Source of the DNA: Gammaproteobacteria bacterium
GTDB taxonomy: Bacteria > Pseudomonadota > Gammaproteobacteria > UBA6429
Length of the DNA: 6,223 bases
Direction: 5' to 3'
Assembly (NCBI GenBank): GCA_003232015.1
Contig: QIKU01000128.1
Location: forward strand, 1 to 6,223
Part shown: positions 4,305 to 6,223 of the stretch, piece after piece
Position numbering within the stretch: the stretch's first letter is position 1
How the letters are laid out: every line of letters begins with the position of its first letter
Notes under the pieces: model-generated
Database searches by the model: none
What the model saw: the letters and a program-made list of their open reading frames with translations, nothing else
Told to the model about the DNA's origin: nothing
Translations under genes and position numbers: made by a program

Positions 4305-6223
4305 TTATTCCTGTACGGGCAGGGTACGAGTTTCTATGTTCTCGGTAGCGGTGGCTGGCTCAACTTGCTTCTGTTGAGAGTTTTTCCATTTTGAAAGTAG
4401 CTTTTCAAACTCATGCTCAGCATCACTAATCACTTTCTTGTCGATTTCCATATTGTTGGTTGCTAAACCTGAAACCCGTGTTGCGTTAAACGAATTGTCT
4501 GTTTGCGATGCAATATCGACGGAACTGTCTTGTTCTGAGTTAACGCCGAGGAACGTTATGCTAATTCCAATAGCAACAAACAAGCTTGCGGCAATCGCAA
4601 CAATGCGTTGTGCTGGCCGTTTTGAGCTAGAGTTGCGTGGGCGAATATCTGTGGGTTGATGCAGTTCAAAATCTGAAAACCCGGAAATGGCATCGTCAAT
4701 GGCTTTCTGGCTGTCAAGGTGGCTTGGGAGTTCATCCACAAGATCAAAGTCGGGCTCTTCAATAGTAAATTCAGGGAACTCTGTATTTTTTGCTGGTTTA
4801 TTCTCTGGTCGCGGAGATGCGCTAAGGGTTGTTTCTGCGCCAGCTTCGTCAATCGATGCTTCAAGTTTAGATAATTCGTCTTTTGACAGTGTTATAGGTT
4901 CTTTAAAGATAAAGATGTCTTCTTCACCTTCTAAAACAATCCTGCCATCTGAGCGACGCTTAAGGCTTGCTGAAGAAAGGCTTAAACCCGTATTGTGATT
5001 TGTTTCATGTTGTTCTTTAATGCGAGTGCTTTCTGCTTTTTCCAGTTTGTAGACAATTTCCTGTGCCAGCGATTTCGCATCCGACTCTGCCATGGAAATA
5101 TTTTTTCCAGGGATTGCAATATCACCATAACTCTTGCTTGATGATGTTGGCGTATTTTCACCCTGGATATCTTCAATAATAATTTCTTCAGCATGCTTCG
5201 TGGCTGACTGTAAAGCGTCATTACGTATTTGTTCGGCTTCTTTTTCTGCCTGTAAGCGTATGTCTTCAGCTTGTTTAAGGTTGAACTCCATTGTTGAGCG
5301 CTGTTTTTTAAGTTCTTCGGCCTGTTGTATGGTTTTCTGGCGGGCATGCTCAATTTTTTCAAGCGCCTGTTGCTTCGCTGCTTTTTCGGCTTGTACGCGA
5401 ATTTTCATGGCTTCTTGTTTTGCAAACTCAAGTGTTTTTTCTTTCGCTCGAGCCGCTTCTGATTTGATCAGTGAAACTTCTTCTTCAATTCGTTGGCGTT
5501 GTAAGTCTAACTGCTGAGCTTCTTCCGCTGTTCTTCTTACGATATTAAGTGCTTCTTCTTTTGCTGCATGCAAGGTTGCGTGGCGTTCAGCTTCAGTTTG
5601 CAGGCGTATTTTCTTAGTTTGATTATCTAGCTCCTGTCGTTGAGCGCTAATGTATTCTGCTTCTTTGGTTGTGCGAAGTACAATGTCCTGTGCCTGCTGG
5701 CGAGCCAGTTCAAGTGTTGCTGCACGGTCTCGTTCGGCATCCAGGCGTATATGTTCGGCTTCAGTTTCAAGTTGTTGCTTTTTAAGTTCAATTTCCTGTT
5801 GTAACTTTTGCGCTTCTTTTAAGGCTTGCTGGCGAATTTTTTCGGCATCGGTGGCTGCTTGTTGGCGTGCTTTTTCTATGGAACTTTTAATAGCTTCATT
5901 TGCATGCTGTTGGCGATTTTTTATTTCTTCTTCTGCTCGTTGTTTCTCTTTTGCTTTTAAAGTTTTAACGCGCTGCTCCACAGAACTTCTTGTTTTTTGC
6001 AATTCATCTCTAAGTGCAGCCAGTTCTTCGTCGGCCTGTTTGCGGATTTTTTCGGTTTCCTGTTTTATTTTTTGTTTTGATTCTTCGGTTAGCTGTTGCT
6101 GTTTCCTGAGCTGAATGTCCAGATACTCTTTTTGTTCCTGTAAAGCGCGTTCGGCAGCGAGTTTTTCAGCTTCAGCTTTTTCGCGTAGTGCATGGGCTTC
6201 ACGTTCAGCCTGCTGCTTTGCTT
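4305..6223 (-). CDS. Long coiled-coil protein with C-terminal membrane anchor (5' end beyond window)
   Basis: I do not recognise a named family. The visible part is 638 residues and the frame stays open to the right edge, so the N-terminus is missing. Residues below are counted from that edge. Residues 1-345 are almost wholly Glu/Gln/Lys/Arg/Ala coiled coil, with an exact 47-residue repeat at about 158-345. Residues about 347-538 are a low-complexity, partly acidic linker (for example FPEFTIEEPDFDLVDELP at 482-499). A basic stretch, SSSKRPAQR (531-539), precedes one hydrophobic helix (about 539-560, IVAIAASLFVAIGISITFLGV). About 78 residues follow, including a possible amphipathic helix (HEFEKLLSKWK). 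The positive-inside rule puts the coiled coil in the cytoplasm and the tail in the periplasm. The overall look is that of a scaffold, loosely similar to DivIVA- or TolA-type helical rods, but this is composition rather than homology. TTG codons inside the open frame, such as at 6002, are not convincing starts. Confidence 0.85.
   Translation of the reverse strand, partial: AKQQAEREAHALREKAEAEKLAAERALQEQKEYLDIQLRKQQQLTEESKQKIKQETEKIRKQADEELAALRDELQKTRSSVEQRVKTLKAKEKQRAEEEIKNRQQHANEAIKSSIEKARQQAATDAEKIRQQALKEAQKLQQEIELKKQQLETEAEHIRLDAERDRAATLELARQQAQDIVLRTTKEAEYISAQRQELDNQTKKIRLQTEAERHATLHAAKEEALNIVRRTAEEAQQLDLQRQRIEEEVSLIKSEAARAKEKTLEFAKQEAMKIRVQAEKAAKQQALEKIEHARQKTIQQAEELKKQRSTMEFNLKQAEDIRLQAEKEAEQIRNDALQSATKHAEEIIIEDIQGENTPTSSSKSYGDIAIPGKNISMAESDAKSLAQEIVYKLEKAESTRIKEQHETNHNTGLSLSSASLKRRSDGRIVLEGEEDIFIFKEPITLSKDELSKLEASIDEAGAETTLSASPRPENKPAKNTEFPEFTIEEPDFDLVDELPSHLDSQKAIDDAISGFSDFELHQPTDIRPRNSSSKRPAQRIVAIAASLFVAIGISITFLGVNSEQDSSVDIASQTDNSFNATRVSGLATNNMEIDKKVISDAEHEFEKLLSKWKNSQQKQVEPATATENIETRTLPVQE
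5187..5750 (-). repeat. Four phased 47-residue (141-base) coiled-coil repeats within the membrane-anchored protein
   Basis: Four consecutive units keep the same register. Each carries a segment of the type A-T-L-x-x-A-x-x-x-A-x-x-I-h-x-x-(T/A)-x-x-E/K-A. The isoleucines of IVLRTTKEA, IVRRTAEEA, IRVQAEKAA and IRLQAEKEA fall at fragment residues 180, 227, 274 and 321, each exactly 47 apart. A second marker (IRLDAE, IRLQTE, IKSEAA) sits 22 residues earlier in the first three units. At DNA level the minus-strand codons for IRL share the plus-strand string GGCGTAT or AGCGTAT at 5744-5750, 5603-5609 and 5255-5261. The unit divides well into three 11-residue and two 7-residue coiled-coil steps. A looser copy, shifted by three residues, may precede the first. 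Confidence 0.7.

Noticed and set aside
4438..4998. Other short open frames on both strands within the linker and membrane part of the coiled-coil gene
   Set aside because: The main frame gives a coherent linker, membrane helix and tail, while these overlap it out of frame and show no protein features.
6000..6002. TTG as the true start of the coiled-coil protein
   Set aside because: The frame upstream stays open to the window edge with the same coiled-coil composition, so the gene is cut by the window rather than starting here.
5134..6114. Long plus-strand open frames rich in Ser and Cys opposite the coiled-coil gene
   Set aside because: They are a composition effect of the Glu/Gln/Ala/Lys-rich minus-strand gene. 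They have no ribosome binding sites and no recognisable domains.

Overview
The window looks like chromosome of a moderately AT-rich gammaproteobacterium. The NadA head is close to the gammaproteobacterial form as I remember it, and the window carries an FHA-cyclase, a membrane NERD protein and a DUF2914 protein, all families common in marine gammaproteobacteria. The exact order is not certain. There are no RNA genes, insertion sequences, CRISPR arrays or phage structural genes. Gene orientation changes often, so this is a string of short transcription units rather than one operon.

Left to right: (1) Bases 1-551, minus strand, hold the first 154 codons of nadA (quinolinate synthase, NAD biosynthesis). 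At about base 89/90 the reading frame stops resembling NadA and continues, with no stop, into what reads as the end of a Bacteroidota-style PKD repeat. The simplest reading is a chimeric junction close to a contig end. (2) A divergent intergenic region with a good sigma70-type promoter leads into a DUF2786 protein (773-1498, plus). (3) A second promoter candidate precedes a 307-residue protein with an FHA domain fused to a class III adenylate cyclase whose catalytic residues all look intact (1592-2515, plus). (4) An unrecognised 138-residue helical protein lies convergent to it (2527-2943, minus). (5) A probable two-gene unit follows on the plus strand: a membrane-bound NERD-fold protein that has lost a catalytic acidic residue (3045-3755), and a secreted DUF2914 protein (3780-4217), closed by a hairpin terminator. 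(6) The right third is one long minus-strand gene, open at the window edge. It encodes a coiled-coil protein with an exact 47-residue internal period, a single membrane helix near its C-terminus and a short tail predicted to be periplasmic.

Functional links between these genes are weak. The FHA-cyclase would make cAMP in response to, or localised by, a phosphothreonine partner that is not identifiable here. The NERD and DUF2914 proteins probably act at the inner membrane and in the periplasm and are likely co-transcribed. The coiled-coil protein looks like an inner-membrane-anchored scaffold. I see no convincing defence system or other complete new system. The most distinctive items are the nadA/PKD junction, the degenerate NERD protein and the 47-residue repeat protein.
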